A DNA stretch of 64,000 nucleotides from Bacteroidales bacterium UBA3630. GTDB taxonomy: Bacteria; Bacteroidota; Bacteroidia; Bacteroidales; P3. Positions 46,044 through 55,299 of the stretch are shown here, piece after piece (within the stretch, counting starts at the first letter, position 1; each line of letters opens with the position of its first letter). The stretch lies in contig DFLB01000026.1 of assembly GCA_002373995.1 (NCBI GenBank), positions 57,454 through 121,453 on the forward strand. Reading direction: 5' to 3'. Under the pieces are notes generated by a model. That model had not been told where the DNA came from and did not search any database. It saw only the letters and a list, made by a program, of their open reading frames with translations. The position numbers and the translations under genes were made by a program.

Positions 46044-46760
46044 TTAGGTTTTAGGGTTCTTGGAATCAATGACTTGCAGCACGGAGACGTATTCGTCGGC
46101 CACGGAGAAGCGGATTTCCCACTGGCTGTAGCGGATGGCGTAGACGCGGTTTGCGTCGTTTTGGTACTGGGGGCGAGGGTCTTGCAGGAGGCATTGGGTG
46201 ACGGCGTGCCTGTCGGCTGGCGGCAGGAGGAGCAGGAGGCCGTGGTCGTCCACTATACCCTGGAGGGGTGTGGGAGGGGTGTGGGCGAAGCCGCTCCGTG
46301 CCAATGGGTGGCTGTCGGCGTAAGGGATGTAGGGTTTTATGTCGAGTATGGGGGTGCCGTCGACGAGGTCGGCACCGGCTATGTGGAGGAGGGGCCCCAA
46401 GGTTGGTGATTGTTCCACTTGCAGTAGGCGGACGCTGGAGAGTCCGATGGCGTTGGGGCGGAAGGGGCTTCGGGTGGCGAAGACCCCTACCCTTTTGTTG
46501 CCGCCCAAGCGGGGCGGGCGGACGGTGGGCTTGAAAGCCGGTTGCCGGCAGTCGGCAGTTGACTGTGTGGGGTTGGCAGAGGCTAAGTGGAAGAGCCAGA
46601 TGAGCCAGATGTATTCGAACTCTTCGAGGCCGCGCACGGCTTCGGAGACGCGGTACTGGGGTTCGAAGACGATGCGGGCGGTGCTGTCCACGAGTCCCGC
46701 TTGCCGCGGTATACCGAATTTGTCTTTGAAGGGTGATTCTATGTGGGCTATCGGGGACAT
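46044..46760 (-). CDS. trmO: TrmO (TsaA/YaeB) tRNA t6A N6-methyltransferase
   Basis: 238 residues from the ATG at 46760 (MSPIAHIESPFKDKFGIPRQ), which matches the normal TrmO start; the open frame upstream is repeat sequence. Motifs: GLEEFEYIWLIWLFH, VGVFATRSPFRPNAIGLSSV, and DLVDGTPILDIKPYIPYAD. The beta-barrel TrmO methylates N6 of t6A37 in tRNA with SAM. A heptamer-derived stretch (NPTQSTADCRQPAF) interrupts the loop near residues 66-78. Confidence 0.92.
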   Translation of the reverse strand: MSPIAHIESPFKDKFGIPRQAGLVDSTARIVFEPQYRVSEAVRGLEEFEYIWLIWLFHLASANPTQSTADCRQPAFKPTVRPPRLGGNKRVGVFATRSPFRPNAIGLSSVRLLQVEQSPTLGPLLHIAGADLVDGTPILDIKPYIPYADSHPLARSGFAHTPPTPLQGIVDDHGLLLLLPPADRHAVTQCLLQDPRPQYQNDANRVYAIRYSQWEIRFSVADEYVSVLQVIDSKNPKT

Positions 46761-46770
46761 AGGCGGCTGG

Positions 46771-46859
46771 TGGATGGTAGCTGGTAGCTGATAGCTGGTA
46801 GCTGGGAGCGAGTAGTCATGGTCAACCATAAGCTTCCAGCTACCAGCTACCAGCTACCT
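46771..46859. repeat. Inverted pair of heptamer tracts (AGCTGGT / ACCAGCT)
   Basis: Left tract about 46775-46808 (GGTAGCT units), right tract about 46833-46859 (CCAGCTA units), separated by 25 bases. They are complementary, so the region between trmO and the aldo/keto reductase gene can form a hairpin of about 25 bp. Confidence 0.8.
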
Positions 46860-47873
46860 GCTTATGTTACGCCATACGGCGTCGAAGTCGGCTTTGTTTT
46901 TGAGCAGGGTGTTGGGGATGTCGAGGGAATAGGGGCAGCGGCTTTTGCAGAGGTTGCAGTGGACGCAGAGGTCTATCTTGTCCATTTCGCGGCGCCAGGA
47001 GTCGGTGACGTAAACGCTGTGCGGGGCGCGTTGGAGGAAGAGGCTCATGCGGTTGCAGTCTTGTATTTGGATGCCGACGGTGCAGGGTTGGCAGTAGCCG
47101 CAGCCGCGGCAGAAGTCGCCGGAGAGCTCACGGCGGTCTTTTTCGATCAGTTGCAGCATATCTGCTGTCAGCGCCGGCGGGTTGTCCTGATAGGACAGCC
47201 ATTCGTCGAGCTCGGTTTCTTTCTGTATGCCCCAGATGGGGGCCACCTCGTATTGTGCCAGCCAAGCGTAGGCGGCGGCGGAGTGGGTGATGAGGCCACC
47301 GCTGAGGCCTTTCATGCAGATGAAGCCCATATCAGAGGCGAGAGTGCGTTGCACGATGTCGATGTCGGCTTGCGAAGCCAGGTAGCTGAAGGGGTATTGG
47401 AGGGTTTCGTAGAGGCCGCTTTCGATGGCTTCCACGGCCACGCGCTGACGGTGGTTGGTGATGCCGATATGCAGCACTTTGCCCTCACTCACAGCTTGTT
47501 CCATTGCCTCGTAGAGTCCGCTGCCGTCGCCGGGTTTGGGGCAGAACGGGAGGTTGTGGAACTGGTAGAGGTCGACATGGTCAGTGCGCAGCAGGCGCAA
47601 GCTGGTTTCGAGGTCTTTGCGGAAACCCTCGGCGGTTGTGGCACCTGTTTTGGTGCTAATTATCACCTCGTTGCGGCGGCCTTCGAGGGCGATGCCGAGC
47701 TTCTCCTCGCTGTCGGTGTAGAAGCGGGCGGTGTCGAAGTAGTACATGCCGCCGTCGAGGGCGCGGCGGACGAGCCTGACGGCGTCGGCCTGGCTGATGC
47801 GTTGTATGGGGAGGGCCCCGAATCCGTTGCGCGGCACGACGAGGCCGCTGCGTCCAAGTCTTACTTTCTGCAT
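46854..47873 (-). CDS. Aldo/keto reductase with C-terminal 4Fe-4S domain
   Basis: 339 residues from ATG 47873 (MQKVRLGRSGLVVPRNGFGA). AKR barrel with the catalytic Asp/Tyr in GGMYYFDTARFYTDSEEKLG and Lys in VIISTKTGA, then LRTDHVDLYQFHN. The tail holds two cysteine groups, FCRGCGYCQPC and CVHCNLCKSRCPYS, a ferredoxin-like cluster domain common in anaerobe AKRs. Probably an NAD(P)H- or ferredoxin-coupled oxidoreductase. The start overlaps the threonine aldolase gene by 13 bp. Confidence 0.9.
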   Translation of the reverse strand: MQKVRLGRSGLVVPRNGFGALPIQRISQADAVRLVRRALDGGMYYFDTARFYTDSEEKLGIALEGRRNEVIISTKTGATTAEGFRKDLETSLRLLRTDHVDLYQFHNLPFCPKPGDGSGLYEAMEQAVSEGKVLHIGITNHRQRVAVEAIESGLYETLQYPFSYLASQADIDIVQRTLASDMGFICMKGLSGGLITHSAAAYAWLAQYEVAPIWGIQKETELDEWLSYQDNPPALTADMLQLIEKDRRELSGDFCRGCGYCQPCTVGIQIQDCNRMSLFLQRAPHSVYVTDSWRREMDKIDLCVHCNLCKSRCPYSLDIPNTLLKNKADFDAVWRNISR

Positions 47874-48892
47874 ATTTCTTCTTTTAGTGCGTTTACGAAA
47901 TCGTAGATATCCTGTTCGGTGGTGTCGAAGGAGCACATCCAGCGCACGATGTCGGCGTCTTCGTCCCAATCGTAGAAGAAGTACCGTTGCTGCAGTCTTT
48001 TCCAGACCTCGCGCGGCAGCTGGGCGAAAACGCTGTTTGCCTGCACGGGGTACATGATTTTCACTCCTTCCACTTTTTCCACCTCGGCGCACAGCAGCCG
48101 GGCCATGAGGTTGCTGTGCAGGGCGTTGCGGCGCCACATGCCGCTTTCAAGGTAGCATTCCATCTGGGCTGCCATGAAGCGCATTTTGCTGCCGAGTTGC
48201 GTCATCTGTTTGCGGCGGTACTTGATGTCGATATCGAGTGCTGAATTTAAAAGGATGCAGCTTTCGCCCATGATCAAGCCGTTTTTGGTGCCGCCGAAGC
48301 TGAGGGCGTCCACGCCACAGTCTGTGGTCATTTGCCTGAAGGAGCAACCCATAGCCACAGCTGCATTTGCCAGCCGAGCGCCGTCGAGGTGCAGGTACAT
48401 GCCGTGAGAGTGCGCCAGGTCGGCCAGTGCCTTGATTTCTTCGAGGGTGTAGAGTGTTCCGAGTTCGGTGGGCTGACTGATGCTGATGGCTCGTGGCTGG
48501 CTGTGGTGTTCGAAGCCGAACCCGTGCAGGCGGGTTTTGACGAGGGCTGGTGTCAGTTTGCCGTCGGGGGTGGCGACGGTCAGCAGGCGGCATCCCACCA
48601 CACGTTGCGGCGCACCGCATTCGTCGACGTTGATATGCGCCGTTTCGGCACAGACCACGGCCTCGTGGCTGCGGCACATGGCGTCGATGGAGAGCACGTT
48701 GGCTCCCGTGCCGTTAAACACGAGATAGCTACGGGCCTGGTCGCCGAATTCCTTTTTGACCAAGGCTTTCAACCGCGCTGTTATTTCGTCGTCGCCATAG
48801 GCCAGTGCGTGTGCATCGTTGGCGCGTTGCAGAGCTTCCAGCACTTCGGGGCTGAAACCAGAATGGTTGTCGCTTCCAAATCCTCTTTGCAT
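47861..48892 (-). CDS. Low-specificity threonine aldolase-type PLP enzyme
   Basis: 343 residues. FGSDNHSGFSPEVLEAL at the start, then VFNGTGANVLSIDAMC, HINVDECGAP, MYLHLDGARLANAAVAMG, and the PLP lysine in LSFGGTKNGLIMGE. This fold-type I family (beta-eliminating lyase) cleaves L-threonine or L-allo-threonine to glycine and acetaldehyde. Cytoplasmic tetramer. A TATCTTTGC -7 box precedes it at 48939-48947. Confidence 0.9.
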   Translation of the reverse strand: MQRGFGSDNHSGFSPEVLEALQRANDAHALAYGDDEITARLKALVKKEFGDQARSYLVFNGTGANVLSIDAMCRSHEAVVCAETAHINVDECGAPQRVVGCRLLTVATPDGKLTPALVKTRLHGFGFEHHSQPRAISISQPTELGTLYTLEEIKALADLAHSHGMYLHLDGARLANAAVAMGCSFRQMTTDCGVDALSFGGTKNGLIMGESCILLNSALDIDIKYRRKQMTQLGSKMRFMAAQMECYLESGMWRRNALHSNLMARLLCAEVEKVEGVKIMYPVQANSVFAQLPREVWKRLQQRYFFYDWDEDADIVRWMCSFDTTEQDIYDFVNALKEEICRK

Positions 48893-48938
48893 ATAGTAAT
48901 CAATTCATTAAGAATAATTCAACTGTCTGTCGGCAACT

Positions 48939-48947
48939 GCAAAGATA
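48939..48947 (-). promoter_or_regulatory. -7 box for the threonine aldolase/AKR operon
   Basis: Minus-strand TATCTTTGC about 50 bp before the start codon at 48892. Confidence 0.6.
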
Positions 48948-48993
48948 CGAAAAAAGTGGAGAGTGGAGAGAGGAAAGTGGGGATATCCTGCAT

Positions 48994-49029
48994 AAAAAGG
49001 GTGAGAGCGCCCATTCGGACGCTCCCACC
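48994..49029 (-). terminator. Intrinsic terminator of clpB
   Basis: On the minus strand GGTGGGAGCG (49029-49020) pairs with CGCTCTCACC (49009-49000), with one G-U pair, followed by C and TTTTT (48998-48994). Confidence 0.85.
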
Positions 49030-49061
49030 ACAATGAAAAAAACAAGTATTATGAAAAAGAT

Positions 49062-51665
49062 TTACTTCTGCTTCTGCGCGGGGTTGTAGAAGACAAACTG
49101 ACCGTCGATGACATCGATGATGATGGATTCGTTGGAGTGGATCTTTCCTTCGAGGAGTTGTCGACTCATCTCGTTGAGTATCTCGCGCTGAATGACACGT
49201 TTGACCGGACGTGCACCCATAGCGGGGTCGAAGCCTATCTCGGCCAGATGGTTGACAGCCTCGTCGGTGGCGGAGATGGTGATCTCGTTCTGCTCCAGCA
49301 TCTTGGCCACAACCTTCAACTGTATGCGCACGATGTCGCGTATCTGGCTCTGCGTGAGAGGCTGGAACATGATGATCTCGTCGATACGGTTCAGGAACTC
49401 GGGACGTATGCGCTGTTTGAGCAGCTCCATGACGGCTTCCTTCGTCTCGTCAAGCTCGTAGGGCGTAGGCATCTGCTTCTGATCCAGCTTTTCGCGGATG
49501 ATGTCGGAGCCCATGTTGGAGGTCATGATGATGATGGTGTTCTTGAAGTCGCAGGTGCGGCCTTTGTTGTCGGTCAGACGACCGTCTTCGAGCACTTGTA
49601 GCAAGATATTGAACACGTCGGGGTGAGCCTTCTCGATCTCGTCGAAGAGGACAATGGAGTAAGGTTTGCGGCGGACGGCCTCGGTCAGCTGGCCGCTCTC
49701 GTCGTAGCCCACATACCCTGGAGGCGCACCGATGAGCCGGCTGACGCTGTGGCGTTCCTGATACTCGGACATATCAATACGGACCATCATATTCTCGTCG
49801 TCGAAGAGCACTTCGGCGAGTGCTTTTGCAAGTTCGGTCTTGCCGACGCCGGTGGTGCCGAGGAAGATGAAGGAGCCGATGGGTCGCTTGCCGTCAGAGA
49901 GGCCTGCACGGGAGCGGCGGACGGCGTTGGCGATGACAGAGATGGCCTCGTCCTGGCCCACAACACGTTTATGCAGTTCGTCTTCGAGATGCAGCAGGCG
50001 TTCGCGTTCGCTCTGCAGCATGCGGGTGACGGGGATGCCGGTCCACTTGGAGACGACTTCGGCGATCTGCTCGCTGTCCACCTCCTCATTAATCAGAGCG
50101 CCAGAGGCCTGCATCTGCTTCAGTTGCAGTTTGAGGTCCTGCACTTTCTTTTCGGCCTCCTTGATGCGTCCGTAGCGCAATTCGGCCACGCGGCCGTAGT
50201 CGCCCTGCCGTTCGGCCTGTTCAGCCTCGAACTTAAAGGACTCAATGTTCTTCACCTCGGCTTGGATGGCCTCGACAATCTGTTTTTCGTTCTGCCAACG
50301 GGCTTTCATTTGGTCGCGCTGTTCACGCAGACCGGAGAGTTCCTTGTCAATCTGGGCTATCTTGTTCTGATCGTTTTCGCGCTTGATGGCTTCGCGCTCG
50401 ATTTCCAGCTGGCGTATGCGGCGCTCTATCTCGTCGAGTTCCTCAGGCACCGAGTCGATCTCTAAGCGTAACTTAGCGGCAGCCTCATCAATCAGGTCTA
50501 TGGCCTTGTCTGGCAGGAAACGGTCAGAGATATAGCGGTGGGAGAGCTCGGCGGCAGCGATGATGGCTTCGTCCTTGATACGGACACGATGGTGCACCTC
50601 ATAGCGCTCCTTCAGACCACGCAGGATGGAGATGGTGTCAGGCACCGATGGTTCATCGATGAGGACGCTCTGGAAACGGCGTTCGAGGGCTTTGTCTTTC
50701 TCGAAATACTTTTGGTATTCGGCCAGCGTGGTGGCACCGATGGCGCGGAGTTCGCCACGTGCCAACGCAGGCTTGAGGATATTGGCGGCATCCATTGCAC
50801 CTTCGCCACCGCCGGCACCGACGAGGGTATGAATTTCGTCGATGAAGAGGATGATCTCGCCATCGGCCTCGTTGATTTCACGGATGACGCTCTTCAAGCG
50901 CTCCTCGAACTCGCCCTTGTATTTGGCGCCGGCTATCAGGGCACCCATGTCGAGGCTGTAGATTGTCTTGCTCTTCAGGTTTTCTGCCACGTCGCCGCTG
51001 ACGATACGTTGCGCCAGCCCTTCGGCGATAGCCGTCTTGCCGACGCCGGGTTCGCCGATAAGGATGGGGTTGTTTTTTGTCCTACGGGAAAGGATTTGCA
51101 GCACACGCCTAATCTCCTCGTCACGACCAATGACGGGATCCAGCTTGCCGGCTTGAGCCAGCTGGTTGAGGTTCTTGGCATACTTGCCGAGAGCGTTCAT
51201 GGTCTGCTCCTGGTTTTGGCTCGTCACCTTGCTGCCCTTGCGCAGGTCGGCGATGGCAGCTTGGAGACCTTTCTCGCTGCAGCCAGCGTCCTTCATCAAC
51301 TGAGCCACGCGGTCGCGGCCGCTCACCAATCCCAGCAGCAGATGCTCGACGCTGACAAACTCGTCGCCCATCTTGGTTGCCCGTTGCGAAGCAGCGACAA
51401 GCGCCTGATTAGCATCGTTGCTCAGGTAGACCTGTCCGCCACTGACATGCGGCTGACTGTTCAAAATGTCGTCCACTTGCTGCGTCAGCCGCGGGAGGTT
51501 CACCTCCATCTTTTTCAGCAAGTAAGGAGTCACATTCTCATCCTCGGCCAACAGCCCTTTCAGCAAGTGGGCCGTCTCGATGGTAGGATGTTGCTGTCCG
51601 AGGGCGATTTCCTGTGCCTTTTGGACAGCCTCCTGTGCTTTGATTGTGAAATTATTCAGATTCAT
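49062..51665 (-). CDS. clpB: ClpB disaggregase
   Basis: 867 residues, the normal ClpB length. Clp_N repeats at residues 1-145, nucleotide-binding domain 1 with Walker [16 protein letters not shown] near 203-217, a middle coiled-coil propeller (about 400-530), domain 2 with [15 protein letters not shown] near 600-614, and the C-terminal D2-small domain. It works with DnaK to dissolve protein aggregates. A palindrome covers its presumed -33 region. A hairpin terminator follows. Confidence 0.97.
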   Translation of the reverse strand: MNLNNFTIKAQEAVQKAQEIALGQQHPTIETAHLLKGLLAEDENVTPYLLKKMEVNLPRLTQQVDDILNSQPHVSGGQVYLSNDANQALVAASQRATKMGDEFVSVEHLLLGLVSGRDRVAQLMKDAGCSEKGLQAAIADLRKGSKVTSQNQEQTMNALGKYAKNLNQLAQAGKLDPVIGRDEEIRRVLQILSRRTKNNPILIGEPGVGKTAIAEGLAQRIVSGDVAENLKSKTIYSLDMGALIAGAKYKGEFEERLKSVIREINEADGEIILFIDEIHTLVGAGGGEGAMDAANILKPALARGELRAIGATTLAEYQKYFEKDKALERRFQSVLIDEPSVPDTISILRGLKERYEVHHRVRIKDEAIIAAAELSHRYISDRFLPDKAIDLIDEAAAKLRLEIDSVPEELDEIERRIRQLEIEREAIKRENDQNKIAQIDKELSGLREQRDQMKARWQNEKQIVEAIQAEVKNIESFKFEAEQAERQGDYGRVAELRYGRIKEAEKKVQDLKLQLKQMQASGALINEEVDSEQIAEVVSKWTGIPVTRMLQSERERLLHLEDELHKRVVGQDEAISVIANAVRRSRAGLSDGKRPIGSFIFLGTTGVGKTELAKALAEVLFDDENMMVRIDMSEYQERHSVSRLIGAPPGYVGYDESGQLTEAVRRKPYSIVLFDEIEKAHPDVFNILLQVLEDGRLTDNKGRTCDFKNTIIIMTSNMGSDIIREKLDQKQMPTPYELDETKEAVMELLKQRIRPEFLNRIDEIIMFQPLTQSQIRDIVRIQLKVVAKMLEQNEITISATDEAVNHLAEIGFDPAMGARPVKRVIQREILNEMSRQLLEGKIHSNESIIIDVIDGQFVFYNPAQKQK

Positions 51666-51711
51666 ATCTTTTAAGGTTTTAGGTTTTTCTCAACTACCCA
51701 TAGAAGAACAA

Positions 51712-51751
51712 CAATCATACCAACCGGTGGGTGGACTGACAATTTGTCAGT
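51712..51751 (-). promoter_or_regulatory. clpB promoter region with a 17-bp palindrome
   Basis: The perfect palindrome ACTGACAATTTGTCAGT spans 51735-51751. On the minus strand a near-consensus -7 (TATGATTG, 51712-51719) lies so that the -33 position falls inside the palindrome. A related imperfect copy (ACTGCCAAATTGCA) follows at about 51757-51770. Probably an operator or alternative promoter element for heat-shock control. Confidence 0.55.
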
Positions 51752-51921
51752 TTTCGACTGCCAAATTGCATCTTGGGCAACAAAGAGGCACCACAAAGGA
51801 ATGATTTTAAACCTTTCGGCCAAAGGGCCTTATATTGCATGGTGTCCAGTCGCGACAAAGGACAAACGTCAAATCAACATCAAAACAAACAAACAAAAAA
51901 AAAAAGAAAGGAAACAACATT

Positions 51922-52569
51922 ATGGCAAAAAGCAATTACAACAGTCTCAACCTATGGCGTGGCCGCATCGCCGGCCAGGTGTACAAAGCGGTGCGCGGCA
52001 AACAGGTCATCTCGACCTATGTGCCCGGACGGAACCCCAACACGATGGCACAGCAACTGGTGCGAGCCAAGTTGACCGTCGTGGCGAAACTGACCCGTGT
52101 ATTCCGCTACGTGATACGCCTTGGTTTTGCCGAGGATGCCGGCAGCAAGCGTTCGATTCCGATAGCCCGCTTTGTCAAGCACAACTTTGGCAACATCAGC
52201 GGTGACAGTCCCGATATCGTCAGCCTGGACCCGAGCAAGATTATCCTTGCCGAAGGCAGCCGGACCGGAGCCACCTTCAATCCGGTCCTCGACATTGACA
52301 CGCAGCCTGGCGAAGTTGTCATCGGCATCACCAATGCCGTGAGCCCTTACGAGGACGAGCAGGAGGACCTGGTCTTCGGCGTTCTCTACGCTCCCGACCT
52401 CAAACAGGCCATCCTCTCAGAAGGCGTGGCACGCACGTCGAACAAGATCCGCATGGCGTTGCCTACCGACTGGACCGGCATCGAGATCCATGCCTATGGC
52501 TTCGTCATCGGCGGACAGAACCTGCAGGCATCCCCCTCGCGCTACATAGGCCATGTCAACCTTGACTGA
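51922..52569 (+). CDS. DUF6266 family protein
   Basis: 215 residues from ATG 51922; a longer open frame upstream runs through an A-rich spacer. The N-terminus MAKSNYNSLNLWRGRIAGQV, with YVPGRNPNTMAQQLVRAKL, is typical of Bacteroidota DUF6266, a protein class often found singly or in small groups and of unknown role. The C-terminal half (VVIGITNAVSPYEDEQEDLV, DWTGIEIHAYGFVI) looks like a beta-sandwich. The GC-rich gene ends in a textbook terminator and lies just outside the mobile element. Confidence 0.82.
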   Translation: MAKSNYNSLNLWRGRIAGQVYKAVRGKQVISTYVPGRNPNTMAQQLVRAKLTVVAKLTRVFRYVIRLGFAEDAGSKRSIPIARFVKHNFGNISGDSPDIVSLDPSKIILAEGSRTGATFNPVLDIDTQPGEVVIGITNAVSPYEDEQEDLVFGVLYAPDLKQAILSEGVARTSNKIRMALPTDWTGIEIHAYGFVIGGQNLQASPSRYIGHVNLD

Positions 52570-52597
52570 GTGATGCGGAGGCATCCGGATGCAGAAA

Positions 52598-52630
52598 AGC
52601 CCCGACGGTTTCCCGTCGGGGCTTTTTCTT
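52598..52630 (+). terminator. Intrinsic terminator of the DUF6266 gene
   Basis: AGCCCCGACGG (52598-52608) pairs perfectly with CCGTCGGGGCT (52613-52623), 4-base loop, then TTTTT. Confidence 0.95.
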
Positions 52631-52637
52631 TGCCATT

Positions 52638-52979
52638 TCAATATAATAATAAAGGTAACCCGTTGGCGGAATAAACCAGAGCATATTTGACTCTGTCAAT
52701 CGCGCTGTCTCCGTATTTTTCGAGGTGGTTGCACATAAGGCGATAAGAGTCTTTGGTTTTGGGCTTGACATTTGCGGACGTGGCATAGGCTTTGGCATAT
52801 TGCAGCAGACTGATGGACGGTCTCTCCTCAGCTTGTCCGTTGCCGAGACTGGCGGAGTATTGGTAATGAGCACCAGATGAAAAATCGTCGGAAGACAGAC
52901 AAATGCTGAGTTCCCCTGTGGACGTATATTGGATAGAGACCACAGAAAACTGGAAATCGGAGTCAATCTTAATATCCAC
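52638..52979 (-). pseudogene. Tyrosine integrase, N-terminal fragment
   Basis: 113 residues. ISLLQYAKAYATSANVKPKT and KDSYRLMCNHLEKYGDSAID correspond to the SAM-like core-binding domain of Bacteroidota tyrosine recombinases, preceded by an arm-binding strand (SVVSIQYTSTGELSICL). The catalytic domain is missing: after KYGDSAID the frame enters RVKYALVYSANGLPLL, which is the end of the mobile element and its flank. The gene is thus cut off at about a quarter of its normal length. The 230 bp upstream hold an inverted repeat (ATGCC...GGCAT, about 53127-53149) and no other gene. Confidence 0.65.
52651..52657. repeat. Left target-site duplication AAAGGTA
   Basis: AAAGGTA abuts the left inverted end at 52658. 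The same 7 bases abut the right end at 57373-57379. Confidence 0.85.
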
Positions 52980-53209
52980 AATGTCAATTGTTTATATTGC
53001 ACACCTGTTTAAAAGTCGGAAATAAAGATACAAAAAGTTGTCTAATTGAAAGAAAATTAGTTTTTTTGCAACGAAGAAAAAGCAACAATAATGCAACAGG
53101 ATTACACCATATTATCGGGGAAAAATGCCATGTCAGAAAGCGGCATTTTGAAGGTGTATTTTGATACTTTTTCTTCAAAAAGTGGACTTTGGACAACTTT
53201 TATAAACAA

Positions 53210-53695
53210 CTACAAACAAAGTTGTTCCATCAACTTTAAGTGCTGTTCTTTGCCGGTGAAAGTGTACTGGCCAAGGCGGGGGTCGAGGTTGTTCTGAATG
53301 TCCACCCAGTCTTCACCGTAGGGCAGGTAGTTGAGCGTCTGGATGACGCCGCCGTGATAGGTCAGATAGGCTGCGATGCCGCCCTCTTCTCCCCGTTCCA
53401 TAAAGGCTTGGAGCCGATTGGCTGCGCCAACGCAGCTTTGGCTCGGAAAAGCAAGTAAACTTGCTCTTCTCTCGCTTTGAGCAGCTACGTCCTCGGTCCA
53501 GCAGAGGAAGCGCCTGTTCTCAAGCTGGCCACGCGCGTTGTCAGTTCTGCGCGTTCCTCTGGAACTTGCACCATTGCCGTTTGCTCCACTTCGGTCGCAG
53601 GCCGTTCGCATCCGCTCAGGCAGGAAAACAAAGGGGTAATACCGCATGGTTTTCGTGCGGTTTAGAGGTGTGTGGGGGTATGCTAAAGAGGTCAT
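53210..53695 (-). pseudogene. Rhs/YD-repeat C-terminal remnant
   Basis: 161 residues. Begins with TPLNRTKTMRYYPFVF, the same lead as the intact cassette at 54399, then a low-quality stretch (about residues 27-100) and a true Rhs core segment: YLTYHGGVIQTLNYLPYGED, then WVDIQNNLDPRLGQYTFTGKE. It breaks off where ERDEETGYGYFGARY would follow (FTGKEQHLKLMEQLCL). There is no toxin domain. Probably a dead cassette. Confidence 0.65.
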
Positions 53696-53806
53696 AATGT
53701 TTAGAGTTTTTTGGCAACCTTTCCGTCGGGGCTGGGATTGGCGTGAAAACTAAATTGTAGCCAGCTTTTGTGGGACACTTCAGTGTCTGCCCCCTATTCA
53801 TTTCTT

Positions 53807-54364
53807 TTATTTTTCGTGGGAGGTGTCGATGTACTTATCGCCATTGAGATTTACAGATGAATAGATATTTTCCCCACAGAAATGCTCTACCATTAGCCAC
53901 CGGTTTTCGAAAAGTAGCTCTACTGGTTGAAATAGTGGAGTATTTATTGGAGCAAGTGGTGACAGCTCGAAATAATAAACTTCCCCAACTTTTAGAGATT
54001 TACCTTTATAATTAGGTTTATCCATCAAAGAGAGGACTTGTTTGCATCTTAATGGAGAGTCCGACATATCATCCAAAAAAAACACAACAACACCAAATTC
54101 TTTTTCTTTCCATATTTCTTTAACACGGAAATTACCCTTTAAGGTCTTAGGGTCAGCAATGTCGGGGTGTTCATTTTTCCATGCATCGCACAAAGAGTCT
54201 TGTAGTCTTTTCTTATAGCCAAATGCTTCTTCTGAATATTCATCATTAGCATAGATGATAGGCCAACATGTGTAGCAGTTGTCTCGGGCAAGATATTCAG
54301 TACTAGTGCAGCTTGTTATTAGATTGCAAAAACAAATAGCAATTATTATGGTTAATTTTTTCAT
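53807..54364 (-). CDS. Lipoprotein, putative immunity partner of the upstream Rhs toxin
   Basis: 185 residues from ATG 54364 (MKKLTIIIAICFCNLITSC, lipobox ITSC). The body (KEFGVVVFFLDDMSDSPLRC, VGEVYYFELSPLAP, PVELLFENRWLMVEHFCGE) is unrecognised. It starts 34 bp after the stop of the Rhs-toxin gene, the usual place of an immunity gene. A lipid-anchored location would fit protection against a toxin arriving in the periplasm. AT-rich. Confidence 0.6.
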   Translation of the reverse strand: MKKLTIIIAICFCNLITSCTSTEYLARDNCYTCWPIIYANDEYSEEAFGYKKRLQDSLCDAWKNEHPDIADPKTLKGNFRVKEIWKEKEFGVVVFFLDDMSDSPLRCKQVLSLMDKPNYKGKSLKVGEVYYFELSPLAPINTPLFQPVELLFENRWLMVEHFCGENIYSSVNLNGDKYIDTSHEK

Positions 54365-54398
54365 AATGAAACATGTAGAATTATTAATAAACAAACTA

Positions 54399-55169
54399 TC
54401 ATCTAAGGTATTCGGATTTTAATTTTATTTTTCCATTGGTTCCAGGACCAAATTCTGCCCAAAAAATGGAATTGGCTTTTGCATGCGCCATATTGTAATC
54501 AGAACTGTTCATTTCTAACTTCCTATCAAATTTTCTGGCCAATAAACAGCCTTCAATTCCTTCCGAAAATTCGTGCAAGATAATTCTTCCTGGATATTTC
54601 TTTGATTCATCATCATTCCCACAGATAGCACCCAGTCTGTTGATATTTAGATATTGCACTCCTTCCACTCGAATTATTTTTCCTTTATCCTCTCGCTGCA
54701 AATCACTAGTGCCACCAAATAGTGTAGGGTTCCCTGGTTGCATTTTTTCATGATCTGTCTCCATAATCTTGATAACACATATATTATTAGGGTTTTCGAT
54801 TATTTCCTTAATGTATTTGTCTGTATGGGTCTTGATCTCTGAACCAGGAAGATCGGTATTTAAAGTAAGATAGCCCTTCTCATCACATTGGAAGGTTAAT
54901 TTACTATATTGATGTAAATAGTCCAAAACCTTTTGTCTTTGATCTTCTGTGCCATCCAGACGTATGCTATCTCCGCTGGGGTCCGTTAACTTAATCGGGT
55001 TCCAAGCGCAGTATGCATACGGAGATATGAAGGGATATTTGGATGCATATCTGTCAACGGAGATGAACGACGTCATCAAGCTATGATCCATGTACCTCGC
55101 GCCGAAGTAGCCGTAGCCGGTTTCCTCGTCGCGTTCTTTCCCGGTGAAAACGATGGGGTAAAACCGCAT
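54399..55169 (-). CDS. Orphan Rhs tail with putative metallopeptidase toxin domain
   Basis: 256 residues from ATG 55169; the frame stays open to a TTG at 55217. Residues 1-65 are the conserved Rhs end (FTGKERDEETGYGYFGARYM, SPYAYCAWNPIKLTDPSGD). The remaining about 190 residues are a variable toxin-like domain with HEFSE at about 199-203 and YNMAHAKAN at about 226-234. H-E-x-x-E plus a downstream His suggests a zinc metallopeptidase, common among polymorphic toxins. Such a short ORF could act as a donor cassette for a full Rhs gene elsewhere. Confidence 0.65.
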   Translation of the reverse strand: MRFYPIVFTGKERDEETGYGYFGARYMDHSLMTSFISVDRYASKYPFISPYAYCAWNPIKLTDPSGDSIRLDGTEDQRQKVLDYLHQYSKLTFQCDEKGYLTLNTDLPGSEIKTHTDKYIKEIIENPNNICVIKIMETDHEKMQPGNPTLFGGTSDLQREDKGKIIRVEGVQYLNINRLGAICGNDDESKKYPGRIILHEFSEGIEGCLLARKFDRKLEMNSSDYNMAHAKANSIFWAEFGPGTNGKIKLKSEYLR

Positions 55170-55299
55170 AGTTTGAGTGCGGTTTACCCCTTCGGTTTTA
55201 TATGCTTGTCGGTTCAATTAGTTTATTCTTTTGAGGGGGAGGAGGACGGGTACCTATTCCTTGTCGCCCAATTGCCATACAATGGCTCTTTATCACAAA

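Noticed and set aside
46854..48137. 427-residue version of the aldo/keto reductase
   Set aside because: The first 88 residues are a shadow of the threonine aldolase gene; the AKR family start is at 47873.
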